Notes: generated by a model not told the origin, from the letters alone. A DNA stretch of 64,000 nucleotides from Piscicola geometra (GCA_943735955.1 OX030955.1:4796593-4860592); one strand, 5' to 3'. Positions 37,686 to 51,723 are shown, counted from the stretch's first letter. Program-made: numbers and translations.

Positions 37686-40600
37686 ATGTAATGTTTTTGA
37701 TTAGCGTAATGACTAAGAATGATTGTACACAATTGGCAGTGTCCTAAGAGACGATTGATGGCATGATAATAGAAGCAATAATTTGAATCGGTTAAAGACA
37801 TAAAGTGAGATTTATTACTTACTTCGGATTGTTGGATGTACTCAAAACTTGAAAATAATTGTTACAGGGTCTTCATGCTTTTTTGAAAACGACTTACATT
37901 TATATGATTCTAAACGTCATCGCTATGAAAATATAATAGTAATTTTTAAAAAAATCAATGTGATTATTGATTATAATGAAAATAACATTTCTACTAATCT
38001 TCTCATTAAATGAATATGTGGTACTAAATACTGTACTCCTTGTTATATCGCCGTACTAAAATGGCAGTTGTAAACAAGTTTTAGACAAAAGAAACCATTT
38101 TATGATATTTTAATATTTTTAGTTTCAAAATATATTTTCAGTATCTCAATATTTATATTGTTAGGTTTCAAGTTGAATTTCAAAGTATCTTATTATACAT
38201 TGTATCTTAAACCAAGCGACGATTAAGAATCGGTGCTGTCAATGATGACGGCTTCAAATGATTAATTGGGTCTACTGCTAAAGTTTTTTCCACAATAGGA
38301 TTTATATAAGATTAAATAACTTATTTTCTTTGTGGGTCCATCGATTGGTCAGAATTGGGACCCTCGAACGAAAGTATAAAAAAACTGTATGACATAGAAC
38401 ATTCTAAATCATACTTTTTAAACCATCAACACTAAATTTTACTAAAATATCTCTTTGATTCTATTCTTATAGATACGGCTAGAAAAAGAATGTAGAAAAT
38501 TGAACTATTTACTTTTATTTTGTGACGAAAGTCTAGTTACACAATAGAAGTTTTATATTTAATGTTACTTTTTTCTTTCTTTAATAAAAAACTTGGTTTC
38601 ATTTTTTATAATTAAACCTTCAAAGGCTCAAGACATCTGAAAAATTTGACTACTTTAGGCAACAATTATATCTGAATAATCAAAAGTTTTTTTTTCATGC
38701 TAGATAATTCAAAAATTGTATTTTATTTTTATTATTAAAAATTTTACGGTTTATATACTTTTAAAACCCTTTTCAAACCAATGCTTTAAAACACATAACT
38801 CTTTAATATCTTATTAATTATTCTTTCTCATCCTTTATGAAAATTATAATTCTCAATTTTTTATTAAGTTTTTGCGTAATTTAATACATTTTTAATCATT
38901 TAACACTAACTTTGATTAGCAAGAGAAAAGGTATTCTTTTTTATCTTAAATATGCCGTTTTGATAGCCTCTTTGCACTTATTTTTGTATTATTATAACCT
39001 CTCATAAACTATTTGTTAATTCACCAATTGTAAATGTATTTTGCCTGCGGTTATGTTAGTTATCTTCATTGTTATCTTTAAAAAACTCCTATTTCTAACT
39101 TTTCTTTCAATATTATTTTCTTCATTCTTTTTTAATAACTTTTAACGCATCGAATAAGAACTATTCGATACCAAATCGAACATTCGGCACAATCTCACTA
39201 AAAATTATTTTGATTTTCATTAATTATAATTCCGATTAAATCCTCATTAAACATCTGCTTGTTCAGTTTCATCTTCAGCACTTTCTATTCTAACATTTCA
39301 TCTCAATTAAACTCAACACTTTTTATATGCATAGTCAACACTTTTCTAATTTTCGGTTAAGTTTAAATTTTTTAAAATTAAGTATGAATTATTTGTTTTT
39401 TTCAAGCACATTAGTTTTTTACGATGCCTTTGTATCATTCTTTTTTGATAACTTAGTTTTTTAAATTCTTTCTTTATAAATATATTCGTTTTTGTTACAT
39501 TTTTCAAAAACAATTAATGAAAACATAATAGCAAAAAAACTTTTTTTTAAATTCTTTTTTCTTTTTCACTTTAATAGTATAAATGAGTGAAACAGATTCA
39601 TGGGCAGCGATTTTGGGGGGGTTCTGGGATCCGGACACTTTTTGGTAGTGAGGGTCCACCTTAATGTGGACCTCCCACTTTTTTCATTAAAAACATTTTA
39701 AAACTCTTTTGTTGATACAAGCATAATCATCAAACATGGCATAAAACAGAATATTTTCATAGTAATTCATTTTGAGTATGTGTAGTTAGAATGATATCTG
39801 TCTAAGACAAAACTAATCTATGCTTACTTAAATATTCGTATCAAAACGGGAAGTTTTAAATGTTTTTTTAAGTGGTGGAAATGAGGGTTTCGATCCCAGG
39901 ACCCCCTCAGGATCATCCATGCTGGGTAGGACTTCCCTCCCTCTCTCAGATTTGCAGCAGATCACCGCACATAAACAGGTTCATAGTTTTTATTGGCTAT
40001 CGAGATGTTATATTAGTCTCTTTGACGTCTTTCTTAGTTTTTCAGCATTTATATATTTCAATTTTGACTTAAATCTTTTACATGTACTTTCTACACCACA
40101 CCAATCAACATCTAAATCTAAGCGCTGGAGGATGAAAAATATTTTTGTTTTTATTTGGAATGAAACCATTCAATGTTTTATAAAAAGCGTCAGAAAAATT
40201 AATACTGTTTAGAAAAAGTTAATTAAATATAAATAGTCTTGAAAACACTTAAAAACTCTCTGAAAGCATCATGATTCTAGTGTTTTGTTTTGGAATTAGG
40301 CTGTCTACCAAAACCACTTCAAATGAGTTAAGATACTTCATAATTTTAAAGAAATAAAATAATAAGGTTTACAATCTTGAATGTACTCTCTAAATTGTTT
40401 TTGATAAAAATTAATTTTAATAGTTAAATAAAAAAAATAGAAAATACTTCTAGAATTTTATAAATCTTATTAAAATTTGAACTTTTAGCACTATTTTAGA
40501 ATTTATTTTAGTTATAATAAGTGGTAGGTAAGAGGAGAGAAAAACAAGAGCATAGCAACACAACGCTGAAGCATATAGAATGTTTCATAATACGTATGAT

Positions 40601-42068
40601 GTTTTAATTAATGAAGAGAAGGCTCGAATATAGTACAAGGTCTTTTTCTGAATTAAAAGATTAGACAGATGAATAGTTTTATAAACTGATGAATGAATAA
40701 ATGTATATTTTTATTGTTTGCGAGATGGATGAAAAGATAAATAACTGAAAAGATGCACTGATATTGATTCAATAAAATATGTATTTATTACTTTAGTGAT
40801 GAATTGACAACTAATGATAAATGAAACAACAAAAACTCATTAAATTCTCTTGAGTGAAAGTCTTTTTCTTTTCAACAGTTATCTTGTAAGGGAGGGTGTG
40901 GTTGGAGAAGTCACTAACGACTAATGTGGAGATTGCGTCTTCATAAGATTTCAAAAAGGGACTAATGGCATACTAAGGAATGAAACCATCTTTGACATTT
41001 AAAAAACGTTCAATCATGAATAGTTGCCGTATTGTGTTGCGTCATTGTGTGTTGTATTCTAAGGAATGAATTATGATAGTAAAAATAGTAATAATAATAT
41101 TATTATGCTCATTACTTTTATTTTTATATTAATACTAAAAGTTATAATTATTATTATAATAAATTAATGTAGAATTGTCTTGTAGTATATTGCAACTTTT
41201 GTATGGTCTGCAATTGAAAACAAGAAAAGAATTTGCTAATGACTTTAATTAAGCCCTTAAAGATCAATCGTAATTCTTTTTAATCAACTTAAATATCCTA
41301 CAGTCAACAACAAAGCTGTCTAAAAGTTTCAGCTAAACACAAAATTAAAAGTTTGAATCTTTAAAAGTTTATTTTCATCCTAAACAGGGCCCTTTCACAT
41401 ATCTCTTCTTATTATCACACCCTTTCAACGTACATTAATCACATGGAGTCAGGCCTGTCATTGAGACAGTCACATCTCCTACGCCAGCGTCTTATTAACT
41501 CTTAATGGCATGGGTGAAAGGTTTTTAAATAAAGTTTTGTGTGGTTTTATTGTTTCTATTTATAAAATGAGTCAAATTTGATTATTTTTAGAAACATTGT
41601 GAAATGAGTAAGATTACTACATATATATTTGTATTGCATAATTTTAAAATATATATAAATACTTTGTTTTTATAAAAGGTTTTGAAATTTTGATTTTCAT
41701 TCACATTATATGTTTTTCTATGTTTATGTGTGTTCAAGTGAAATAAGAATTAGCTTAAAACACATAGCTGGTATGTGATAAAGGTTGGAAAGAGGCAATA
41801 CAGAATCAAGACAATGAGACATCGTAAGTATAAAAATTGTTTACAGTCTATAAAATAAAAATAAAAATTCAAATTTTTTTCTACTAGAAACTTAATAGCT
41901 CTTACCACCAAAATGTGTGGGCTAATATTTTCAAGTAGACAAAGAAACTTCAAAAAAAATATTGTTTTATTTAAAGTGATTTGCTTTTACTTTCAAGCAA
42001 CTATAGATAGTAACATTTAAGTGGTTAATGAATTATTCATTTATTAATTTTAAATCGGAATTAACGAT

Positions 42069-43835
42069 TAATCAATATCGAGTCATCGTCGCTACTTTTT
42101 AAAGGTTTTTTATCAGCCATTCGTTTGACGTATGCTGCCAGGTAGGCTGCCTGAAACAGATAAAAGTACTTTATTGTTATGACAGATACTTTTCATAAAA
42201 ATATATTCAACACCAAATATTTTCGTAATTGTATTGTGCAAACGTAAGAAAACATATGCTTAAAAATAATGAGTAAATATAAAACTCTGCGTGTTTTGAC
42301 TCTTTTGACACCTCAGAGCATCTCAAAGGCCCTACCCGCCCAGCTCTTTGAGCGAGTTTTACTGTATTTGAAATATGTGATGTTGAGTTTTGTGACGTTT
42401 TATTTTGATTTAATGTCTCAAAGTTTGTATAAATTTTATTTCGATTAAGGATATTGTATTGTCTTAATAATAATAATAATAATAATAATATGTTGAACTT
42501 TTTAGTGTTTTGCGTAGTGCATTTAATACATGTTCATATAGAATTTTCCATGTTATTAATTTTATCATTTTTCTATTTTTGTTTGAAACATAGAAGATAT
42601 ATTTCTAACAATCAAGTAGTTTTTTATTCCTTTTCAACTAATATCTCGCTTAGGGAATGGTTTTATCACAGAGAGGGAGTTTGTTTAGACTTGTAAATAT
42701 ATTTGTTTTCGATTTGGGCTTTGCAAATAGGTTTTTTATCATTTATAGGTGTGTAAATTGGTACTTTTGTCATTTATAGATTTGTAAATTTGTCTTTTTT
42801 TATGTATGTGGATGTATTTGAAGCATCTGGAGCGTTTACTTGTTTACTGCTGCTGATTAATATATTTTTGTGGCTTTTTTATCGTATAAATAATAAAGCT
42901 GTCAAAGAATATAATTGCTTTCCTATTTACATTGTTTGGTCTGATGATTTGTGTTTTGTTGAAGCTTGAATGTTTTTTTCAAAAAGCTCATAGTTTTTTT
43001 AAATAATCTTTTCGCTTGTTTTTTCGAAGGTAATAGTATCAAGGTAGTATTTATTGAATGCTTTATGGTTTATCTCAAGTGAAAACAACTCTTTTCCTGC
43101 TTATCTAACGCAAGGTATTAAGAAATAAAGTCTGGAATGGCGTCAACCCTAAAAGTTTTCAAGTCTTATGTTTTTCATTTACTTTTAACAAAAATTTGCA
43201 TCCTTATTCATGTATTTTCAAGTTCTTTAAAAAATTGAGTTATTTATTATTTTTTTCGTGTATTTATTTTCGAAAAAAGTAAAAAGTCTAAAGAAAAACT
43301 ATCATTGTTGACTTGAGGATTTTTCTTTTATTATTTATAACTGAATTTTTATGTTAAAATCTTTTCCCCAATATTACTCTAAAAATGATTTTCTAAATTG
43401 TTTATTTATTGTTTAAAAGTTTGTAAGATTATTCACAAATTTTTTTTAAAAATTGTAGCTTTTTCATATTAGTTTGAAAAGTAGATAATTAAATGATCCC
43501 AAGGTCTTTAGAAAGATATTTTTTCTAAATAAATAGATTTTATAAACTAAATAATGGAAACTGAAAATAGGATTGTTATTATTTTATGAACTGCTTGATT
43601 CACAATAAATACAACATTATTAATATAGGCATTTTCAAACGTAGACTTCAAAAAGTATGAATGGAGCAAAGTTGTTACTCATTCTATAAAAAGAACAGTT
43701 AAATTATTATCCTTATAAATTATAAAATAAATAAATAACCTTGGTTTTGCAGTGCGGATACTTTAAACACAAAATTCGTGAATCCAAATCAGCCACACGT
43801 GTCTTGTTAGTCTTAATGGCCTTCGCTGTGTGTTC
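42069..43835 (-). CDS. Possible terminal exons of an unidentified gene
   Basis: The terminal exon, about 42150 down to 42069, follows a strong CTGTTTCAG acceptor. It encodes AAYLAAYVKRMADKKPLKSS then DDDSILINR and a stop. A possible upstream exon (about 43835-43745) would encode AIKTNKTRVADLDSRILCLK then YPHCKTK and end at a GTTATT donor in the same phase 0. I do not recognise the product. The upstream piece is uncertain because its acceptor is weak. The opposite strand there also reads as an exon-like frame. Confidence 0.3.
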
Positions 43836-44582
43836 AACATGTGATAAATTTGGAAGAAAATAATCTTCAGATAATGAAGAAGAAGATGATAATGAAAAAG
43901 AAGATGCTAGTGATGACGATGTTGATGATGAATCTAGGCGAAGCTAAAAAAATAGTTGAAAAACGAGATTTTTGTGAAATTTGAAAAGGTTTAGTTGATG
44001 AGGCAGTGATGAAGAGTGAGCATGATTAAATAACAATGAAGAGGGCAATGGGGGTGCTTTTGATTAAAATAACGATGACAGCGAGGGTGGCAGTACTGGT
44101 TGCTGTTGGTTATTTATGGTTATTATGGCGGATATAAAGCGTTATTTGTCTATAATTATAATGATGTACATAATACTTGTTTTTATTTATTTATTATTAT
44201 TATTGTTAATATTTATTATAAAATACGAAAAGGTTTTGGGTGATGAATGAGTTGCCGTCAAATGTTTATTTAAGAAAGATACTTCGGCAATGTTTGGTCT
44301 ATTGAAAAATATTTCTCAAGATTTTTTATTACTTTTATATCAGCTAATTTTTAAAATATATTTTCTTTCATTTTGAATTTATTAAATAAACAGTTCTGAA
44401 CCAAACGATGATCAGAAAAAAACACTTTATGGGCTATTTATGATTATTTTAGTACTGTTGAAGAAAGAATTGGTTAATCGAATCATTTTATTTAGAACAC
44501 GAAACAATTATTATTTGTTTATTAGCTTTATTGGGATTTTTAAGAGGTATTACGTATATTATATCGAATAGCAATGGATATG

Positions 44583-46657
44583 GAAGGAAACAGTGGCGCA
44601 ACCAAGGGGGGGCTGGGGGGGGCTCAAGCCCCCCCCAGACCTTTTCGAAGGGTCTCGCAATTTTTCGAAAATCGATGAGTTTTTTTGGTGGGGGGGGGGG
44701 GGTAATGAATTTTTCAATATGCCATAGGACAATGATATTTTCTCTGGATGGCCATCGGGTCTTTATCTCACGAAACATTTCATATATCAACACAGAACAT
44801 AGAGATCCCACCAAAATAACACTAACATGTCACAAACTCTGAGAAGAAATAGAACACCACTAGACCTTAACTACACTCTTAAATCTTTACACTTTTCATA
44901 TGTAAATTTTTTAAGCCATGACACAGTATATAAAGAATAAATCAGATAGAAAAATATCCCTCGAGCTTTCAGAATTATCCAACCTTCATGGAAAGGATGC
45001 AGAAACTGTGTAAAGACAGCTCAAAATCACATCAACACATCAAGTTTACGTGCGTATCAGTCTGATCTCATTGCATGTATCGAACTGCAAGAATTCTTTT
45101 GAGCAACAAGCCTTCAGCCCGAGTTGCATTATATGCTCGATGTTGTTCTGACTGCCAGTTACTTCATCAGATGCAGTAAAAGCATTTTCTAAACTTCGGC
45201 TTAGTAAACTCATCTTAAGACGACTGTATCGGCATGTCGTTTGCAATGCTTGTTTGAGAATATCTGCTACCAAAACAGCTACTGCACTTCTTCCAGTAAA
45301 TGAAATGGTGAAAAGATTTTCACAAACTGATCGAAAAATTATTTTGTAACCGAGAACACATCAAAATTTAGTTGAAACTAAATATTTGAAAAAAAATTAT
45401 AAGACTGTTTAGGATCTCATATCAAACTTATTTTTTTACTTTTTACCTTAGTTTAAAAAATGATGACGTAACTTTAAGAATACTATACAACTTAGTTTGT
45501 AGTTTTTCTTTTGTATAATTAATAAACTATATTAAATATTTATCAATTATAATTGGTAGTTTTTATTTAGCCCATTGACCGCCGCTACCCGAGAAAAAAA
45601 GTTAACATGAATTTTACATTTAGACTTGCATTATATGGCTATAATAATAACTCAAGCAAAATTGAAAACAATTATTTCATAAGTTTAAATGGGGCAAAAT
45701 GTTGCGAAAACGCAACGTGAGCGGGAAGTGTGACATACTTATGTACAGTACGAAATCATAAATAAATTGATTCAAACCACATTTATTAAACAGAAATAAA
45801 TTTCAATTGCAAATAGTTCGATAAAATTCAGACTTCTAATTATTTTATTTGTTATAATATTAATAATAATTATTTAAATTACAACAACAAAAATTATTTA
45901 ACGTGAATTACAACAGCACTCATAAACTGTCGTGCTGTTTCAAAGACGACACTGACGACGAATGTTATCTTTATTTTAATTTTATATTCAACCTATGAGA
46001 GGTCAAAAAATTATATTTTTTTCAATAAAGGCTTCAAGTGTGAAGCATTTGCGGTTTGGAATTTTTTTATCGAAATATAAAAATCAAAATTCCTCTACAA
46101 AATTCAACTTTTAATTTTAATTTTCTAAATTTCATAATACATTAACATTAAAATAATAATTTTATTATTATTATAATGACTAGACATATTAAAAATCATA
46201 TGAAATCATATTATGTCAAAGTTGCGAAAACGCACCATAGATTTTTAAAAGCATTGAAAACGTTTTACAAGTATTTTGAATAATTAAAAAATTAATTCAA
46301 GTATTAACTATCTTACCACAATGAAATTAAGACTAAATTTGTATAAATATACTAAAAATCGAACGAAAAAATTGAACAATTATCTAAGCGAAGAAAGATT
46401 GTTTTGAGAAATTTTAAATGTGAACAGGATATAAAAGACTATAAATAATAAAAGGGAAAAGTTAAAATTTAACTTATAAAATAAAAATTTTAAATTTATT
46501 GTATATTGTAAAAAACTCGGTATTGAAACAGCAAGAAAATATAAAAATTGATGTTGCAAAACGTAACAGCTGCGGTAAATGGATTGAACAATTATTTTTT
46601 TTGACTAAAGTTGAGCCCCCCCCAGCATTTTTTGCTGGTTGCGCCCCTGGAAGGAAA
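44583..46657. mobile_element. hAT-superfamily DNA transposon with target-site duplications
   Basis: The element is 44591-46649 (2059 bp). The left end is CAGTGGCGCAACCA; the right end, read inverted, is CAGGGGCGCAACCA, 13 of 14 identical. Exact 8-bp direct repeats GAAGGAAA flank it (44583-44590 and 46650-46657), the hAT hallmark. Both ends carry G/C runs with GGCTCAA just inside. The interior has no intact transposase. A plus-strand frame near 45173-45350 contains DAVKAFSKLRLSKLILRRL, resembling the conserved motif of the hAT C-terminal dimerisation region. The copy is non-autonomous or decayed. Frames at 44488-44842 are G/C-run artefacts of the left end. Confidence 0.9.
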
Positions 46658-49600
46658 CACTCCATGAAGAGGCCATTAAATCCACTATCGTTTTGGAAAC
46701 CAGCTTTTTCTTGTGCATATTAAAATTAATGCTTTGGATTTTATATGTTTTAAGAGATTAAGAGACTAATTTCAAATAATTTTATTCAATTGTTATTTTT
46801 TGGCAGTTTCAAAAGAAACATCTTTATCTATTAAATCTTGCACATTTTCAATATTGCTGTATTTATTCTCATCTCCAGCCAAAGGGAGAAGAATAACTAA
46901 TGAACATATTTGGCATTAATTTTTAATTTAATCTTTTTAAAAAAAGTTTGAAAAAGTGTTAATATACAATATATATTATAAAAAAGATAATAAATAACGA
47001 AGATAAGGCTATATAAATGTTGAACTTAGTATCAGAGGTGTAACACGGTGTATGGATAAAAAAGTGACGCATTCCTCAGCGCCGCGATTAAATTCGAATA
47101 TAATTCGGATTTTATTAGCGAGATTATTCAAACTTAATATTGTTGTATATTAAAATAAACGTTTCATTTATTAACTTACAAAAATTAAAATGTAAAAAAA
47201 CACGTATTTATTGTCTTTATTTTGATAAATGAACACAATCAAGGAAACAATACATTTTAAAGTTGTGTTTCAATGTGCTAAGGTATCCTCCACACCAAAA
47301 TACCAAAATAATCGTGACAAGATGGTGGGCTTGACGGTTTAGTCGCCAACGACCCGACCACGACACATGATTTACTAGCCTAAGTGGTACTAGTAGCAAG
47401 TTCTTAGAAGAACCCGTCAATAAAATATAAACACAAAAATAAAACATTTATCTACATAATACTAAAACTTTTGGTAATGAGTGTTCTTTCAAAAATCAAT
47501 TGAAATGTTTCTATTACGCATGTCGACAATGAAGCTAGATGCTGGAAAGTCGAAGTTCTTTGCATTTTCTTTCTCTGTTGTCCCGTAGCTGAAGATGAAT
47601 ACGTCATTTTTTCCTCTCTTCCTTTCCTGAATTCTGTCGAAGTACTTGGCTTCTTTATAATCCTCTAATAGTCATTTATGTTTATCAGCTCACCAAATAA
47701 GGACTCTCTATTTAATATTCTTTCTATGAAAACTTTGTCTATATCCCTCCTACCAACAAATGATGGATCACCAGTTGATCCATTGTTTAATAACCCTAAA
47801 ATCTTCTGTTCTTTCGTCTTTCAATCTTTATTCTGTCTTCTAAATAGCTACTCTTCTTTTTCCCAAGTTATCATCATCAATTTTTCTTCTTTGATCTTAA
47901 GATTTTTTCGTATCCTAGCAGTCGTTTTCATCGCATATTTGATGAGCGATTCCTGTTCATTCTTGGTTTTCATATCTAGCCGCTCCAACTTCCATTCAAT
48001 TTAGTTTTTCCTCTACCCTCCATGAACCCAATCGTCACATTTGGCGGTCATCTGATACCAAAATCAACCATGCCAAGAGCTTTTTCTGTATCAATGGTTG
48101 GGATTCAATTTAGACAAGTTTATGCTCAAAACTCTTAACTTTTTGAATTATTAAAAAAATTCAATTTAAGTTATAATAGAGGATAATACAGAACCATAGT
48201 GAACGAAGTTTTTACCTGCATAAACATTATGTACTGGAGTGTACAGAGCAAGTGTCCATGATCATCTCAGCAGATTGTCAGGACAGGCCTCCTACAAGGT
48301 ACCTACTCATCTTCCAATCCATCAACTTTCCTGTTGCCTCCATGAGAAAAGTTTCAATTTTTTGAAAAAAATAGAAATTAATATTATAAGTTATAGAGCT
48401 CTGCAGACATCATCTTTTTTAAAGAGTGACCAAAAACGCCCTGATTCATTTTCATAATTTCTTCTGGATGATTCTGAATCTCTGAAACCTTCTTCACAGC
48501 ACACTGGAATGATGGTGCCTGTATTGTTGAGTTTAATGATTGATTTATAATTTGTAATAATAAAAAAATATTATTCATGATTGTGTTTTTGTATACTATA
48601 CAATGTATATATTATCAAATGTATCAATCATTACCCTCTCACAATTTGACATGTTAGAAAGTATAGAAACAAAGTAACTTCTCGCTTTGTCAAATTTTTT
48701 CCATTTTAAATAAAGATTAATTTATAACTAACATGTATCTTTTTCTTATCTTTCAACTAAACTAGTAAAAATAGAAAGAAATGAAGATTAAAAGAAAGAG
48801 CATCCATAAACAAAATTAATGTTGAAGATTTCATCAAATATGGCTTGAATATAACACACCAGTGTTATTTTCGTTTCAGAAAATAATTATTGTTTTTATT
48901 TCAGTTTCGTTTTGGAATAAATTAGTTTTTATTTTCATTTGAGTTTTGAGAATATATTAATTTACAACTTTAAACACTATTTTTTATATCTAAAAAAATT
49001 AATTGATCATAAAATGAAACAGTAAAATATAACTGTATATTAACAACAAATGAGTTTTAAAAATTAACAGTTAATTGAAATATTATAAGAATTGAGAACG
49101 TAAATTATTGAGTAATAACAATTATGAAATATAATAAAAAATTTACGATTAAATAAGTGACTTAATTGACAAAGCGAAGCGGTAATAAAATAACGTTTTA
49201 TAAATGGCGCTACTTTCATAAAGCCCAAAGATGTTTAAAACATAGACATATATTTTTTATATAAATTATACATTTACATATTATGGCAGACTTTGAAATT
49301 CATTTAATTTTCGTTTTGAAAATAATTATATTTTTTATTTCAGTTTCGTTTGAAAATAAATTTAGTTCTTATTTTCGTTTTCGTGGAACGATTATTCAGA
49401 ATTGTCATTTTCGTTACGAAAATAACACTGTAGCACACAAACGACGTTTAACAAAGTAAAATTTTCTTCGTTTAAAGTTCAAAAGAATGTATTAACTTTT
49501 AAAAAACATGTAACGAAAAGTGCATTTAACTTTACACTCACCCTAAAATATTTTCACAATTATACAAAGACAAATAATACATTTAAAAATAAACTTCAAA

Positions 49601-49984
49601 AATATTGATGAAAGGCTATTTAAACAGTTTTTATAATTATTATAAATATTAGAAACTAAAATTTGGACATTATTGATCTTCATTGTTTAATTATTAAACT
49701 TTAATATCTATTGCTTAATTCAGAATATAATTTTTTAATACAATACAATACAATAAAATAAAATACAATACAATACATTACAATACATTACAATACATTA
49801 CAATACATTACAATACATTACAATACATCACAATACAATAAAATACAATGCAATAAAAATAATATATCTGAAAGTAAGTAATAAATATAGTTACTATATT
49901 GACTATATTATATTATAGTATAACTACTACCAATTTTTACATTGCAAGGCCTGTATAATTATTATATTATAATATATAGTATAT
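46658..49984. other. Intergenic region between hAT element and SLC46 gene
   Basis: Contains exon-like minus-strand frames of unknown identity (about 47495-47790 and 48384-48535) and the 5/10-bp microsatellite at 49736-49858. The remainder is AT-rich. No domain or complete gene model could be supported. Confidence 0.4.
49736..49858. repeat. CAATA/CAATACATTA microsatellite
   Basis: Tandem 5-bp CAATA units merge into 10-bp CAATACATTA units (about six in a row). It ends ~125 bp upstream of the SLC46-like start codon, so within its likely promoter or 5' UTR. Confidence 0.9.
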
Positions 49985-51723
49985 ATGGAGGAAGATAAGC
50001 TAATAACTTATGAAACAAAGAAGAAAGGATGTTGTACTTTAATAGAACCTGTTGTATTTCTCTACCACCTCTACTACTCTGCCAGTTTCGTTGTACTACC
50101 TGAGTTGACGAAAAATATGCTTGAAGGCAGAGAACAAAAAGACTTATCTTCAAACTTCTCTAATATGTCTGAAATGTGTTTGAATGGAGATCCGAATAGA
50201 AGAGATATTTCGGCAGAAGTATCCCTGGTTCTGATGTATGCTAACATTGCAGCCATCGTTCCGTCCTTCTTCACCGTCATCCTGCTTGGAGGGTACAGCG
50301 ACTCTCATGGGAGATTGAATGTCATTATGCTTTCGCTGCTTGGAGCTTTTCTCCGAATGATCGTCATCCTTTTTATGTTCGTCTTCGATCTTAGTGTCTA
50401 TTTTCTCATCCTATCTTCTTTCATAGAGAGCATCTTTGGAATGTCAGCCACTTTTTGGATGGGCACTTTTTCTTATCTGACAGACATCACAACAAACGAT
50501 AACAGATCAAGAAGAGTGGTATTAATGGAGATTTTTGCAGGGATTGGAAACATGTTTTCAAATTTTCTTATAGGTTTGTTCATAAAGTATCTTGGATACA
50601 TCTGGGCTCTAGGTTTTCTAACGTCAATTGTTGTTCTTTGTGCGTTTTATGTTTGTTTTTTGAAAGAATCACTGCTCTGCCAGAATCTCCAACCAACATC
50701 TTTTTTCTCCTCCACACACTTTTCGAACATTTTCAAGATATACTGCACCATTGAAGAAGAAAACAAAAGGTTCAAACTGATTCTAATTTCTGTATCAACT
50801 TTTCTTGTATCATTTTCAGGACTTGGAAGCTTCAACGTGGAGGTTCTCAAACTCATCAACTACCCACTCTGTCTCTCCCCCATTTTTGTTGGCATCTACT
50901 TTACCACTATCATTGCATGCAACGTCTCTTCCAACTGGCTCTGTACTTACTTCTTCGTACACCTAGTTGGAGAAGTTATTCTTTCCTTCATTGGGTCCCT
51001 CTTTGGCATTTCTTACTTCCTGCTTTTTGCTTTTGCTTCCACTAATGCTTTTCTTTTCACAGGTATGATTTCATATTACCTTTAATCTTGCAATTTGATA
51101 TATTCTAGTTAAATAAAACATTTAATAGAATATTTTATAAAAATATTTTATACTTTTTTGAAATTTATATTTCAAACTATTTCATTAAAGCACCATTTGC
51201 TGGATCTCTCAGTTACCTACCAATCCCTCTTTTGAAGTCTCTAGGCACCAAGATCATCAAGCCTGAAATTACCGGTTCAAAACTTTCAAACATTCAATCT
51301 CCCAGATTAAAAAATATATTTCAAGTTTTATACTTGGTTTCACCTTATACACGGCATTTTTTATTTAATATGAATTAATAAGTGAGAAAATAGAATATGT
51401 CTATGAAAGTGTTATATACTTAGTTTGAATTTTTAAAATTTAAAACCTTTCAATTTTCAAGTTATTCAATAAATTATTGTCTGTCATCAAATTTAAGTGT
51501 TTTGTATACTCATTTATAACATTGTATTTCAGTTCTAATTCATTGAATGATTCAACACACAGGTCTTTTTTTGGGCGGTCTCTCAATTACTCAAAGTCAC
51601 GGTTCGCTGTTTGGCACCATAATTCAGAACCAGATATATGCTTCTACCGTGAAGTCCATGCCTTCTCTGGTGTTTATTCTCGATGCCTGTTTCTACGCAG
51701 TGGTCTCCCTATGTCTAGTGTGA
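49985..51723 (+). CDS. SLC46-like major facilitator transporter, three exons
   Basis: Exon 1 (49985-51062) ends at a GTATGA donor, phase 1. Exon 2 (51191-51274) encodes APFAGSLSYLPIPLLKSLG then TKIIKPEIT and ends at a GTTCAA donor. Exon 3 (51563-51723) follows ACACAG and encodes GGLSITQSHGSLFGTIIQNQ, then IYASTVKSMPSLVF, and ends SLCLV stop. The product is about 440 residues, close to the usual SLC46 length. GGYSDSHGRL at residues 102-111 is the MFS loop 2-3 motif, and the spacing of hydrophobic segments fits 12 membrane helices. PLLKSL...IIKP and SLFGTIIQNQIYAST match the helix 9-11 region of SLC46/PCFT proteins. SLC46 members are plasma-membrane or lysosomal proton-coupled carriers (folates, muropeptides). 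The substrate cannot be told here. The exon 2 donor is weak. Confidence 0.85.

Larger units (their letters stand above)
36131..44582. other. Gene-poor interval
   Basis: Mostly AT-rich, low-information sequence. It includes a (TGG)n-rich stretch at about 37550-37685, a GC-richer inverted pair near 39.61 and 39.91 kb, and an (AAT)n run at 42466-42490. There are also two possible minus-strand exons at about 43745-43835 and 42069-42150 that I cannot assign. The frame at 42454-42696 has no recognisable domain. Confidence 0.4.

Noticed and set aside
39600..39925. Possible inverted-repeat transposon with GGGGGT(T/C)CTGGGATC near both ends
   Set aside because: The similarity is limited to about 15 bases and I found no target-site duplication. 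It may be two unrelated GC-rich patches.
43757..43863. Integrin alpha cytoplasmic-tail exon on the plus strand
   Set aside because: CGYFKH resembles the GFFKR motif, but there is no upstream membrane-spanning exon or other integrin sequence. The match is too short.
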